Source: Vitellaria paradoxa
Taxonomy: Eukaryota; Streptophyta; Magnoliopsida; Ericales; Sapotaceae
Reading direction: 5' to 3'
Length of the DNA: 64,000 bases
Assembly (NCBI GenBank): GCA_019916065.1
Contig: CM034233.1
Location: 25,121,936 to 25,185,935 of the forward strand
Shown here: positions 1 through 12,589 of the stretch, in pieces
Layout: each line of letters opens with the position of its first letter
How positions within the stretch are numbered: the stretch's first letter is position 1
Notes under the pieces: model-generated
Database searches by the model: none
The model's input: only the letters and a program-made list of their open reading frames with translations
Told to the model about the DNA's origin: nothing
Translations under genes and position numbers: made by a program

Positions 1-16
1 GTGGAGGTTTCAATAC

Positions 17-772
17 CTTTTGCGTTTTCTGGCATCGAAAATTTTGGTTGTGATTTTGGCACTGGCCTCCCTTGTGTCGACACTCGACGCAATCCTTGGA
101 CACATGAAGTTGAAGAAAGAAGGTAGCAGTTAATAGTTCAAATGGGTTATCCGTATAAAAATTTGGGTTTTTTGACTGACTCATGGGCAGCTGAACTACT
201 GAGCAGCACTGTTCAAAATCAGAAGGAAGGAATTGTTGGTTGGCTTGATGTTTGTAGAACAAGTCGAAGCCTTCACATGTTTCAGTGGGAAAATGCTTGA
301 AAAGTTCATGTGTGCGATTAGAATTGAGTTCATAACCTTTGTTGCATTTGAACAAGGTGAGATTGTTAGGGATTGTAAAAGAAATGGAAGGAGAGTTGGG
401 AAAAGTCAAATTACTGAAGGCACGGCAACTTCTGTTGTCTAAATGACTTTGGAGCATTTGGTCATGGATTTCGACTTCAATTTGTACCGATTTGTTGTCA
501 TTGCTTTGAATAACAATGCCTTGTACATCAAACCATGGTCCTTCATTTCCGAGTTGGATCTGTGGGAATGGATGATGATCACAATCGGCGGTGCACAACC
601 CACATTGAGGATACGTGGAATTGGAGAAAGGAAAGCGAATGGGTCCGAATTTTCCGCAGTCGAGGAACTTGGGACAACTGATTTGGGATTCGTTAGGTTT
701 TTCAGCAGACACAAAATGGAGTTGCAGATGAGAGAGAACAAAGCAAGCAAGAAAGAAAGGAACAATTGCCAT
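17..772 (-). CDS. Copy A: exon 1 of LRK10-like receptor kinase ectodomain (partial at window edge)
   Basis: Read on the minus strand, this exon is open for 252 codons from ATG at 772 and ends at a splice donor AAG|GTATTG (donor bases 16-15), phase 0. It encodes a signal peptide (hydrophobic residues 1 to about 22, ending VSA), then a GUB_WAK_bind domain starting SCPKFLDCGKFG and a C-terminal WAK-associated Cys cluster CVECRHKGGQC. Such ectodomains sit at the cell surface and in wall-associated kinases are linked to pectin binding; the ligand here is unknown. Any exons 2-4 would lie left of the window, so I cannot tell whether A is a full receptor like B or a truncated one like C and D. It is closest to copy C in sequence. 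No stop or frameshift was found by hand translation. Confidence 0.8.
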
Positions 773-2890
773 TCTAAAATCAAAATTCTCAAACTAAACG
801 ACACTTCACCCTGTCACTAAAAGTAATGAGAGGAACGACATTCTCTTCCCTTAGAACTGCTATTTAATTCTGCTGAAACCAATATTCAGATGATTTTAAC
901 TTACTCAACGCCGCAAGTGATTGGAAAACATAGCAGATGAACACTTCAGACAACCGAAAGTAATCCCACACAAGATCTTTTAGTGGTTCTGCTGTTTTTT
1001 TGTTGGAACAGTCAGTCAGCCAAAGACTACAAGGGAGACTCGACTCGTCCACTCTTTCAAAAGCTTATCTTTTTGCTTCAAACACAAAACCTTGCTGTCG
1101 ATTTTCCCATTGATTATAATAAATATTTATAAAATAATAATTTATTTAACCAAACTAAAATTAATTATTCATTAAACTATTTTAACAAAATAATATTTCA
1201 CAAATAGTAATTTATTTTATTTTATTAAATTAATACTGTTGATATATTAATTTAGGATTAAAATTATTTATTTTATCAGATTATAATTATTTTTAATAAA
1301 TAATATTTACTTATTAAAATAATTTATCTTATTAAAATGTTTTATTAAATAAAAATTGTTTCTCATAAAAAATACATTAGATTATGTATTGTATTAATAT
1401 AATTTATTAAATTAATAATTTATTTAATTAAACTACAATTGGTTGCTTTATTAAATTATTTTATCAAAATAAAAAGAATTTTTAACAAATAAAAATTTAT
1501 TATTAAAGTTAATTGCTATTAAAATCTATGATAAAATTATTTTTTAAAATTGGTATTTTTATTTAAATTATATATTTATTAAAATTGATTATTATTAAAA
1601 TAATAATAATTATGATGATTCAATTTATTATAATATTTTACTAATATTAAATATTAACTTTTACTTGTCAATTTATTCTCATTTCAAACACAATTAATTT
1701 TTATCCTTTTAAAATTTTTAACATTTTAAATATAGTATAATTATTATTAGGTAATATTTACTCTTTTATTTCAAAGATAAATATTAAAAATTTATTATTT
1801 TGTTAATTGTTATTTAAAATAATAATTATTTTCGTAATTTTTTTTACCTAAAATTTTTACCTCTAACTCTAAGTTGGCGAGTTATTATAATTTGCCCTTT
1901 ATTTCAATGCAATGTCCATCCGCTTAATGGACACGTCGATACAGTACCAAAAAAACAGGGAAAAGTAGACCCGTGTATTTTGGGCTCACAAATTTCCACT
2001 GGAAATCTTGTCGGAGGATTTTTTTTTTTTTTTTGAAAGGTTTGTCGGAGGATTTTCTCACAAGTCAAGACTGGTTTTATCAAACCTTAAATGACTTAAA
2101 AAAAAAAAAAAACTCTTGTTTATTATTAGGAGTTATTTGGAACTTTAAAGGTAAAAATAAATCTCTATAAATTTTCATGAAATTCAAAATTGTAATTTAT
2201 TGTGAAATTATGAGGATGTTGGGTTGACAAAAGTTTGACAAAAAGTATAGTAAAAGTATAAAAATTTAATGTAAAATTGATATGTAGTAGAATTTAATTG
2301 GAAAAAAAATATAAGAATTGATAAAAATTAATAGACTTTGACTGGTTTTGACTAACTTAACCCAACGTCTCCTATGAATTCTAACCTCTACTGATTTATG
2401 ATAATTTTTTTCGCTCTAAACACCCTCTATGGATTATTAACCCTTCTATCTTCTCTGTGATTTTTCTGAGGACTCCTTGCAAAGCCATTTTACTCTTAAA
2501 TAGGCACGATTGATTTCGTTAAAATAATATAAAATTATAATAAATAAAAATATTTCACATAAAGATAATTCTTTTATCATTTTAGACATAAAATCACTCG
2601 TCAAGTTTTTTACGTTTAAGATCCATTAAAAAAAGAAAATTATTGTATTACTTTTCACATCACATGGTATTTGCTTATTAGTAACGCCGAACTTATTAAG
2701 AGTTTTTTTTTCTTAAATTGAATGAGCTTTTTTTTCATATTTTTTTATTGTGATTTTGATACTTTTTGTTAGATAATTTAAATTAGAATAATATTGATCA
2801 AAAAATTAATGCAACTATTGCCGTGAAAAAATTTAGTGTGATCTGAATAAAAAGTCTAAATATAGACTGCTTCTTATTTTTCAAAAAACT
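773..2890. other. AT-rich upstream spacer of copy A, no gene
   Basis: About 300 bases of promoter-proximal sequence are shared with all copies except E, followed by very AT-rich DNA of short TTATTAAAAT-like words. A duplicated GTCGGAGGATTTT word near 2012 and 2043 is shared with unit C only. No coding sequence is supported. Confidence 0.7.
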
Positions 2891-2895
2891 AAATG

Positions 2896-5709
2896 TGTAA
2901 AGACCCAAATTTTTTGTGATTTAATTTTATTTTAGAATTATTTACATTTAATTTCAAATTTTTTTGTGCCATTTAAAATTTTATTTGGAAATGATATTTT
3001 AAAGTAATTACGTATATCATGCATTAAGTGTGCTTACATTCATTTTTATATATTTTTTATTATTAGCATTTGTGTGTGTGCTAGCAATGGTATGTATGGA
3101 TATATATTATGTGTTGTGTTTTCCCATTGGATGAAAGAGGTGGCTGAGAAATAATTATGATAAGAGAGGTCAAAGGGTTATGGTTAAAATTGAATTTAGT
3201 GTTGGAGTTTGGAAGATATTAATGAGAGATTTATTCTAGGTGCTTGTACGAGTGGGTAAAGGGGGGACTCTTGGGTTGTTTAAAATCTTCACCATTTATG
3301 ATTTTCCACCAAGAAACTCTGTATTTTTATTTTGGCCTTTCAAATTTAAGAGAGAGGGAGAGAGAGAGATTATGCTATCGGTTGTACGTTGATCGTTGAA
3401 AGATTTTCAGAAAATGCGTAATTGTCGTTTCAAAGAGGATTAACGGATCGTGTTTAAGGCCACTTAAGTTGGTGTTGATTGCTTACACACCGATCGTCTA
3501 CATGTGTAGTGAGGTAGGTGGGATTATGTTTATTTGATATATATTTTTGTATCATGTCATGTATATATATATATGTGCAAAAGATGAAAAACCTATTCTA
3601 TGAATTGATTTTTGATTATGTGAAATTCTAGAACTTTTACATTGAAATGGGTACACTTTTTTCCCATAAAAATCATACCTAGAGATTGATTTAATTAATG
3701 AAACTTTTATATGTTAAATTAGACATGTAGATGAGTTTCCTGTAAAAATTTCATAATTTTTGGAGTTTAAATGAATTTATTAAAAATAGTCAAACTTGAC
3801 TGATTGGTTGGGATTTCTATGCTAGGATCAGTACACTATTTTTATATGAAATTCATACTTAGAGGTCGAATTAATTTTCGATATTTTTATATGTGGGAGT
3901 ACATATCTAAACTAATATCCAGTAAAAATTTTATATTTTTTTTGAGTTAAAATGGATTTTATAAAAATCAGTGAAATTTGACTGCTTTGTTTTAAATTGC
4001 TGTGCTGACAGGAGTTTAATTTTTGGTATAAAAATGATTACTGGAGATTAAATTTATTTCCTAAGAATTTATATATGAAACTAGACAGTAAACATTCTAC
4101 AATATCTATTTTTATAATTTTTTTGACTAATAATTTATTTTATAAAAATATTGAAACTTGGCTGCTTGGTTACATTGCTTGTACTGACAGCAGTTCAGAT
4201 ATTTAGGTATAAAAGGTATAAATAAAAGTTGATATAATTTTTGAAATTTTATTTTAAACTAGATATATGAATGAGCTTTATGTGAAAATTTCAAAAGTTT
4301 TGGATTTAAAATGTATTTTATAAAAATCGTAAAATAAGCTATTCTGTATGGTTCTAGTAGAAATACCCTATTAGTATTCTTAAAATTATATTATATGGCT
4401 TTATGAATAAATTTTAAATCTTGTTTTTATAAAACTGGAGTTAATTGTAAGTATTTTAGGCTTTTGAATTAGTATAAAATATTTCATTTTCTATTTTTTT
4501 ATGAATTATCAAAATTTATGTCTTGAATCCTTCATTGTCATGACATGCTTGATATAAAATTTTATTTACCAAGCTAGCTGTATATATATTATTGAATATG
4601 GTTGCATGATATTTATTTGATAAATCTTGTATGAGAATATTTTTTATGGAAGGGTAACATGAAACTTAAGTCCGAAACACATTCACACTTCATAAAATTA
4701 TAAAGTAAAGGGAAGAATACAAAAAAATCAAATTAAGGAGAACTTTTGTGTATGTTGTGCTGTTAATTAAATGAATTACTTGAGATTTGATTTTTGGGTT
4801 ATTGGGGTCATTAAGGGTACTAGAAAGAGTGGGTTCTAAAGCCCAAGGATTAGAAGTCCCAAAACTTGCATAGGGTGGTTAGCATAACCAGTAGTCTAGA
4901 AATCTACAAAATGCATATATAGCTTATTTTAGCGTATATTCAATATCGGGACTGCGGGACCGGTTTGCCTAATAAGGCAAATGAGTACATTTGGGACTGC
5001 AGGACCAATTGTACCCCATGACTGAGGTCTGGGGATGTGATGAGTACATCTAGGATTGCGGGACTAGTTATACCCCACGGCTTAAGCTTGAGGATCTATT
5101 TTGGGTTTAGTTCTGAGGTCACAGACTAAACTTGCAGAGTATCTAAGCCATAGTATGATATTAATGTGTGGTGATGTGAATGATGTGAAATGATTTAATT
5201 CTAGCATGAGACTGTGGGATCATAGCTGAGTAACTTTATTATTTGAATGAAATGATTAAATATGAATATTTCGAAAATTTTAAATTTTAAATTTTATTCT
5301 TATTGATTACTGTTAATAGCTTTGCATGATTAAGAAATTATATTTTATAAACACTTTCTGAGCACACGTGGAATTTAGTACTCACCACCTACTACAGTTG
5401 GTAATGCAGGAGTTGATGCTCGTGATGGACCAGTGGGTTAGCTAGCGTTATTATAGCTGGATGATTTGTTTTATTTTGCATTTCAATAGTTAAATTTTAA
5501 TGTAATGGAGTATTGATTCGAGCCCATATTTGTGGCATGGTTTGTAGCCTATTTTTAGGGCATTTTAAAGTTATTTTGAATATTTAAGAAATTGAATAAA
5601 TATTTACTTTAATTAGCTTCCGCTCTGATATGGTACATTTTTCATGGTTTGATATTTATTTTTAAGGTTTCGTTCCCACGTCCCCGGTCGTAGATTTCAA
5701 GGCGTGACA
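2896..5709. mobile_element. Solo LTR, 2814 bp, in spacer A
   Basis: The insertion begins TGTAAAGACCC and ends GCGTGACA (TG...CA). It is flanked by the 5-base target duplication AAATG at 2891-2895 and 5710-5714. Spacers B, D and E have one uninterrupted AAATG at the matching place, so the empty site is known. There is no internal coding region, so this is best read as a solo LTR, probably of a Ty3/gypsy-type element. Inside are degenerate direct repeats of about 180 bp (words like AAACTTGACTGATTGGTTG, roughly 3620-4240) and three repeats around GGACTGCGGGAC (4949-5070). The same copy occurs at 30012-32826. Confidence 0.8.
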
Positions 5710-5714
5710 AAATG

Positions 5715-7690
5715 CAATTTGGTACTAGAAACTTTTCTTTTTTCCGTGAGAACGTAACGGTTGAATTTGTTATCGTAGCATTATAAGAGATTTTCTACTA
5801 CTAAAATTGAGATTTTCCAATTACAAAATTTTGTTGTCTTGTTACTTATCGATTTTTTTTTTAATTTTCAAACTCTTGAATTCGATAGACATTATAAGAG
5901 ATGTTATATATTTTTTTAATATCTATTGGGATTAAATAAATTTTAGAAATAATTTAAAATTTAGTTTTTTAAGTATTGAAAATAACATGTGGACTTATTG
6001 AATAACAATAAGATTAAAACAATTGAATTACAATAAGATTTGAACATTTCCAAAATTATTATGAAATACATAGTAAAATAAAGAAAATTCTAAAAAAAGC
6101 ATGCAGTTGAGTAGACTCTTGAAACGATAGGATTTATTTTGTTTTCTTATTAAGTGCGCATACTCTTTCATTCATAGAAGAGAGAGATTTTTGTTACAAA
6201 AATTACAAAATTATTATGGAGAGTATTAGCCATTGTATCTTGGGGATTATTATTATTATTATTATTTTTATTAAGTGTGCTTTGACAGAAAGATTTTTGT
6301 TACAAAAATTATAAAGTTATGACAGGAGATTAAAATTTTAGATTTTAAAATTTAAGTCAATTTTATAAATTAAAAAGAAATATATATTACAAATTCTTAC
6401 AAAACTAATTCGGTACGTCTTATTTTGACAGCCTTAGACAACTGCTTAATAACTGTGACGACTCTGATCAAATATGTTGCAGTCAAAATTACATTTCATC
6501 TTTTGAGTGTTTCAAAGGGTATATTATACTTTCTTTGAACATTTGAATAATAATACTTACGTCTTTCAATATTTGGAAATTATATTTCCATATATTATTT
6601 TAAAATGTTATTAACATTGACTTCGTTCCGTTAAGACAACCGTTAAAATTTAGTAAAAAGTGTCAAAGTAATCCAAATTTTAGGCTTTTTTTTTTCAATT
6701 TTATCCCCCACTCTCTCATATATTCGTTAGTTTTTTTCTTTTCCTTTTTTATAAAAATCCCCAAAAACAAATAAAAACAAATAGTTTGGTAAATTTTTGT
6801 AGAGAAAACTAAGAAATATGTGAGAGAATGAGAGGTAAAATAAGAAAATATTTAAAATTTTGATTAATTTGATATTTTTTGTTAAGTTTTAATGGTTATT
6901 TAATAGAAGATAGTCAATGTTAATAATATTTTAAAATAAGGAAGATAAGTATAATTTTTAAATGTTGAGGGATGTAAATATAATTACCTACATATTGAGA
7001 GAAGGCAAGTGCATTTTATTATTTTCAAAATTATTATTCTAACATTAAAAAACAATGTTTTAATGGCGAAGTGGGAGTGCTTATAGCATTAAAATACAAA
7101 AATGTGAAACACAAACTTTACAATTCAAAAATGAGATAAAATACATAGAATTTCCAATATTGAAAAAACTAATATAACAGTTAAATAACATCACTTATAA
7201 CAAAATTTTTATATGCTAGTTCAATCTTAATCAATCAAACAAAAAATTATATTTATAAAAGTAAAAAACATAAGACATAAAAATTTATTGAAGAAACCAT
7301 TATCAAGCATAAAGGGAGAAAAACCTCAAGTCTTGGAGGGAGATTCAAAACTCTTTCACTATGTAATTTTGATTATCAAAACTTCACTACAAAAGTTACA
7401 CAATCGAGTTCACGTGGGAGAACCACCATGTGAATCAAGTCCACTACCTATAACATCGGTCTCCAAAAAATGTGTCTTTAGCTGAGTATATGAGAGAAAC
7501 CTTTATGAAGCAAAATAGATGAATATGATTTTCTTCTCTCAATTTTGCCCTTGAACACATGAGAATGTATTTTCTATGGAATATAATAAGAATCCAATCT
7601 AGAGTATGATTGAATATTATTTTTATTGTTTCTGTTAAGTCTATTATTTTGATTAATTAATTTATTAATGACAATTGCGAGCTAAAATTT
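5715..7690. other. AT-rich spacer A, distal half, no gene
   Basis: Continuation of the duplicated spacer. It holds an (ATT)n microsatellite at about 6248-6270 and empty sites for the SINE (near 6925-6940) and the MITE (near 7168-7171) found in units B and D. A short open frame at 7288-7485 recurs in other units but has no recognisable domain and I do not call it a gene. Confidence 0.65.
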
Positions 7691-8220
7691 AATTCTGTAA
7701 AGTTTTTGAAGTATCATGAATCGAGTCTTATTAATCGAGTCACTCCTCAGTTCAAAAAAGATTGTTTCAAATAATTTTTGTAGCAGGGAAAGAGTTCAAA
7801 AACAGTTCAAGCACTCAACATTTTAGAAAAGAGCTCGAAGGGAGTTCAAGTATTCAAGATTCTAGAAAAAGAACTCGAAGGTTCAAGCACTTAAGAGTGT
7901 AAAAAGGCTTTTTCTAGTAGCCATAGATATCTTTGCTATTCCATTGAGTAAACCCTAAAAAATCCAAAACTCTAATATTCAAACTGAAAAGATCAACAAG
8001 TAAGAATATTGGTTCACCATTCCATTTTGATGAAGTAGAACGTCTCTGAATTTTAACTGGTGCTATTCGGGTTAAAAAACAGAGACAATCTATGGGCTTG
8101 GTTCATCATAGGTTTTAGTGAGTAAGTGAAGAGTAGAGTTAGGGTAGGGTCAAGTTATATTTGTACTTAGTGAATCTCTTGTAACCTATTCATTTGTAGT
8201 GGATTAATTTTTGGGTTAGT
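7690..8220. repeat. Probable old LTR fragment (copia/SIRE-like)
   Basis: Repeated words of the GAGTTCAAGCACTCAAG type, a TATA-like region and the stretch ending TGTAACCTATTCATTTGTAGTGG resemble the 3' part of a long copia LTR. Assignment is by general resemblance only. The same segment precedes the copia insertions in units B (20900-21533), C (34810-35535) and D (50760-51409). Confidence 0.4.
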
Positions 8221-8825
8221 TATTAAAATTAACTACTATTAGAAAATCTATGATAAAATTATTTTTTATAATTGATATTTTTATTTAAATTATATATTTT
8301 GTTAAAATTGATTATTATTAAAATAATAATAATTATGATGATTTATTTTATTATAACATTTTACTAATATTAAGTATTAAATTTTACCTATCAATTTATT
8401 TTCATTTTAAACATAATTAATTTTTATCATTTAAAAATTTTTAATATCTTAAATATAATATAATTATTATCAGGTAATATTTACTCTTTCATTTCAAAGA
8501 TAAATATTATAAATTTATTAAATTATTAAATGTTATTAAAATAATAATTATTTTCGTAATTTTTTTTTACCTAAAATTTTTACCTCTAAGTTGGCGAGTT
8601 ATTATAATTTGCCCTTTATTTCAATGCAATGTCCATTTGCTTGATGGATGCGTCGAAACAGTACAAAAAAACAGGGAAAAGTAGACCGGTGTATTTTGGG
8701 CTCCCAAATTTCCACTGGAAATCAATGCGATGACAGAAACCTTGTTGGAGGATTTTCTCACAAGTCAAGACTGGCTTTTATCAAACCTTAAATGACTTAA
8801 AAAAAAGGAAAAACTCTTGTTTATC
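8221..8825. repeat. Displaced fragment of the array spacer
   Basis: This matches the internal part of the spacer around 1510-2110 and the equivalent parts of the other units, including the GAAACAGTAC and CAAGTCAAGACTGG words. It is joined on the left to the LTR-like tail of unit A and on the right to the carrier-gene fragment, so both ends are rearrangement breakpoints. Confidence 0.75.
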
Positions 8826-8826
8826 A

Positions 8827-8940
8827 TATGATTCAAGCCCCAGCAAGCTAAGTCCTGGTAACCTTGCTGCTGCTTCTTCCATCTCCAAATTGGTTGCCTC
8901 TGTAATTACTCACCCTGGTTACCGGTTACCCACATGAGGT
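8827..8940 (+). pseudogene. Fragment of a mitochondrial-carrier (NAD transporter-like) exon
   Basis: The plus strand reads as a degenerate SSPSKLSPGNLAAASSISKLVASVIT..., corresponding to the last part of an SLC25 carrier repeat that normally ends TYPHEV before an intron. A 16-base insertion (CACCCTGGTTACCGGT type) interrupts the YPHE motif and shifts the frame; the donor GAG|GTGTG follows. The preceding exon seen in the better copy at 61600-61878 is missing because the left breakpoint lies at about 8825. It is non-functional. Confidence 0.65.
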
Positions 8941-10330
8941 GTGTCTATGCATTTCCTTCTATAGCTCACTAGTCACAATGATCATGAATTGCCTGCCGAA
9001 TGACTTTTGCATGGAATAATTTTCCCTCTAGACGAGAAGCATTTAGAGGCCAACCCTAAATCTGATGGCTATCTACTGAACCTTGAGGAAAATTATAGCA
9101 CTGGAAAGAATGACGATAGAATGGTTAAAAAAAACCAGTAAATTCCATTCAGAAGCACTAATAAGCCAAAGGCTGAATAATGTGATATGTTCTCCGCCTC
9201 CCCCCCCCCCTTTTTTTAATCTTTGGGCACAACAAGCAGAATTTTCCTGAATATGTCTCACCTGTCTTTCCAACTTTGAGTTTGGAAAGTTAAGTTGTGC
9301 GTTTCTTCAGTTCAAAAAAAAAAAAAAAACAAAAAAAAAACAAATCAACCCGTGTATGTATGCATGCGTCGTCCAATATTCCACTCACCTTATGAGCTGC
9401 TTCGGTCAGTTTGGGCCTTGGTCCGAGGGGTTGCAGTGGACAGGCTATCCCATATGGTGATAGTTAGGATGCGTGTGTTGCCATATATTTCTTACCTGTC
9501 TTTCTAACTTTTGAGTTGAAAAATTGAGTGGTGGGTTATTCAATTAAAAAAAAAAAAAGAATTTTCTTGAAGTTGGAAGTCGTTAATGTGGCTGGGAATA
9601 AAAGTGGTTGCTTTTTTATTTTTTTATTTTTTGGCTTGATAGTTATCTCCGTTTACGTTGTGTTCTAATTTTTTCTTATCATTATTTTTCCAGGGTTCTT
9701 TTTCAGACTTAATTAATGCCTTTATTTTTTCAGGTCAATTAAAGCATTTACTTGTGTTTCTGAATCACACTTACGTTTTTCAATTTAGATATTTATTTAT
9801 TTTTGATCTTATTTATTTCATATATTAAGATACTATTTGAAAGTCCAAATTTTAAAAAAATTTGACTTTTTTAACAAAAGTTGCTAACTGTAATTATTGG
9901 TGCTTTTGGTGAAGTAAGTAATAATTTTTTATAACTTTTTACGACGGAAACTGAGCCATGCATGAATCTTAAATCATGCTCAAAACATTTGACTTGAAGA
10001 AAATGGTTACATAAAGAAATTTGGTGCTTGTGAGCGCATGCTCTAGGTTGGTGGAGATGGTGACATGCAGACGCAGCTATAATGGATCTAAAATATAAAC
10101 GGTTAAACGCAATTACTTGTGTGGCACCATATGAATAGACTTGTAAGATTATTTTGAGAGTACCAAAAAATTGCTCATTATATGAATTAGTAAAAATTGT
10201 CTAAAATCCCAAGTGGCTCTTCTTATTGATTGGATTGGAAGGACCTACAAATATTGCTGTTGGGGTATCAAATAATTTCTTGTTATATAGACTATTAGAA
10301 ATTGCTCAAAAGATGATCCCAAGTGGCTCT
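8941..10330. repeat. Flank shared with the right end of the window (61879-64000)
   Basis: Intron-like and intergenic sequence similar in order to 61879-63146 (minus the CACTA element) and 63147-64000. It differs by a roughly 500-bp extra stretch around 9210-9700 containing C, T and A homopolymers. At 8970-8972 the single TAG is the empty target of the CACTA element. No gene seen. Confidence 0.65.
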
Positions 10331-10429
10331 CCTTGTTGATTGGGATAAGTTGGTCTGGCAAAGATTCCAATGGAGAAGTTTCTTACTCACCTACCGCATT
10401 GACCCAACTTTTGAAAGACTTGATACATT

Positions 10430-10633
10430 GACCCTTCAAAACCTCACTTCTTTTTGCTTTCATACACAAAACATCTCTCTCAAGGTTCCAAGCCCAAATC
10501 GGGGCCTAGGAGAAATGTCAAACAAACAGTGCAAAAGACGTTGAAGTCTAATCCACGCATGCATTATTAGGTTCTCAAAATTAATGTGGTGAGAACAGCA
10601 TTGTTGTGGCATTTCATCTTAAAAAAATAATTA
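10430..10633. repeat. Segment similar to 38190-38352
   Basis: The words CATCTCTCTCAAGGTTCCAAG and TTAATGTGGTGAGAA recur in order at 38203-38325. After both, similarity resumes at 12590 and 38353 respectively, so 10634-12588 is an insertion here or a deletion there. No coding function is visible. Confidence 0.6.
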
Positions 10634-12588
10634 TTTGTGATGTAGGGAAGCGTGTAAGAGACGATTGCAATAAGATATTTAGGAGAAACTCTCTATTTTC
10701 ATTCAATAATCACCAAAAACTAACTTGTCCTTAGACTTACGGTTGTTTAAGTATAAAAAGAAACCATAACATTAATGGGCCGAACCAATAAAGGTATAAA
10801 ACCGGACTAATTAACAAAAATTACAAAAAACAAAAAATTTGAAATAAAAATAAATTTGAAAAATATAGAAAATTATAAGCTTTCTCGCAAATCCCTGCTA
10901 CAAATGGATTCATTTAGTCCAAGTAATTAAGTCCTAAAAACTTTTGAAAAATAACAAATTTGGCCAATCGGAGGCCCAAAGAGCGATGAAAACCCAAAAA
11001 CTATCGTAGGCCATTGCAGAGTAATAAGTAGGGGTTTTTGGAGGCCGGTCATTATTTATGGACTTATAAGGATTTAAGTCATACCCAAAAAACTTGTTTG
11101 TAAATAAGTCATACTTGTAACAAAAAGACAAAAAAAGACATCACGCGTTTTTCACCACATTTCAAAACTGTCAGTTTTATCCGAAAATAGTGCACACTTC
11201 ACTCATAACTTCCGCGACTTTCTATCTTCTTTACAAAGTAACTAAAACCGATTTTTGGAAACAAAATCAAAACTGTTTGGAAAAAACCTAAATCAATCAT
11301 CATTCCTAAGTATCTTTATTTTTTTCTGATTTTGAAACAGTATCGGTACTGTTTTGAAAATAACTCAAAATGTTAATCAACCCCATGGATTTCTCTTGTT
11401 CAAAACTTGTCATCTGCTCATAATTCATGATGCTGTTTTGAAAACAGTACCGATAAAACAGTATCAATAAAACAGTACCGGTACTGTTTTAGACCGGTAC
11501 TATTTTAGACCGATACTGTTTTCATACTGCCTAAAAAACATCAATCGATACATAACACAAACTAATCATATGAGCCAATATCATCATATTTTTTGAAATA
11601 GTACCGGTACTGTTTTGAAGATAGCTCAAAAAGCCCATCGGCCCTATGAATTTCTCTTGCCATTAAAACTCGTTATCTGCTTATAATTCATGGTGCTGTT
11701 TTGAAAACAGGACCGGTACTATTTTCATATTACCTAAAAAACATCAATCGATACGTAACATAAACCAACCATATGAGCCAATATCATCATATGTTTTGAA
11801 ACAGTACCGATACTGTTTTGAAGATAGCTCAAAATGTTGATTGACCCAATAGATTTCTCTTACCCTTAAAACTCGTCATCTGCTTATAATTCATGGTGCT
11901 GTTTTGAAAACAGTACCGATAAAACAGTATCGGTACTGTTATGGATCGATACTGTTTTCATACTGCCTAAAAAACATCAATCGATACATAACACAAACCA
12001 ACCATACGACCCAACATCATCATCTTTTTTGAAACAGTACCAGTACTATTTTGAAGATAGCTCAAAACGCCAATCGGCAAAATCAATCCACGAAGAAGAT
12101 AGGCCAAATAAGCTCTATCTTCTTAATATCTTCACGACTAAAACTGTAAATAATGAAACTGAAAACAAGGAAAGAAAAAAAAAACGGAAGAAGCGTGATC
12201 CTCGATAAATCATATCTTCACGTGATTCCTGGATTTCCCGAAAATAACTTGTGTAACTTTGTTATAGAAATAAAGGATATTATCGGTATATTAGAAACTA
12301 TATTTAAAACAAACTCGTAGGACCCACTCAAAAGTGTGACTTAAATACAAAACTTTTCACATTAATGTAACTTAAAAGCAATACTTTTTTTTTTGGGTGT
12401 GACTAATAGTTTTAAAAGATTATAAAGTATGACTTGGATACAATTTTCCGTAATAAGTATTGATCATTTGACCGTTTCCAATTGAATTTAGATAGGTCTA
12501 ATGCAAAATTCCATAGTTGGGTATTTACGACTTTTTTACTTTGAACTTAAAACGCCTGAAGAACTCTTTCTCCATGGCCATTGCATCA
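10634..12588. other. About 1.95-kb insertion of unknown type
   Basis: Defined by comparison with the uninterrupted relative at 38340-38360. No clear terminal inverted repeat or target duplication was found. The centre holds the palindrome-rich tandem repeat listed separately. Short open frames (for example 10934-11131 minus) show no recognisable domain. Confidence 0.5.
11331..12080. repeat. Palindrome-rich tandem repeat, 3 full units and a partial
   Basis: Units start with TTTGAAACAGTA at about 11331, 11592, 11795 and 12028, giving lengths of about 261, 203 and 233 bp. Each holds a conserved core CATCAATCGATAC...AACCAACCATATGAGCC and several copies of the dyad AACAGTACCGGTACTGTT or a one-base variant (centre GGT/GAT). 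The first unit has the most dyads. Confidence 0.85.
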
Positions 12589-12589
12589 G

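Larger units (their letters stand above)
1..8220. repeat. Tandem unit A, duplicated at 27111-35336 (unit C)
   Basis: The stretch aligns nearly end to end by eye with 27111-35336: ectodomain exon, upstream AT-rich spacer, solo LTR and LTR-like tail, in the same order and orientation. Differences are scattered substitutions and small indels. Homology stops after TTAGTT, where A jumps back to spacer-internal sequence (8221 on) while C runs on into a copia element. Confidence 0.85.

Noticed and set aside
439..804. Minus-strand 121-codon frame over exon 1 of copy A (and 27642-27923)
   Set aside because: Out-of-frame shadow of the true ectodomain frame, which carries the signal peptide and cysteine motifs.
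9295..9507. Plus-strand 70-codon frame
   Set aside because: Contains an A-homopolymer-derived Lys run and lies in an insertion specific to the left flank.
11331..12080. CRISPR-like array
   Set aside because: Units are long, unequal and lack unique spacers, and the genome is a plant; it is a tandem repeat.
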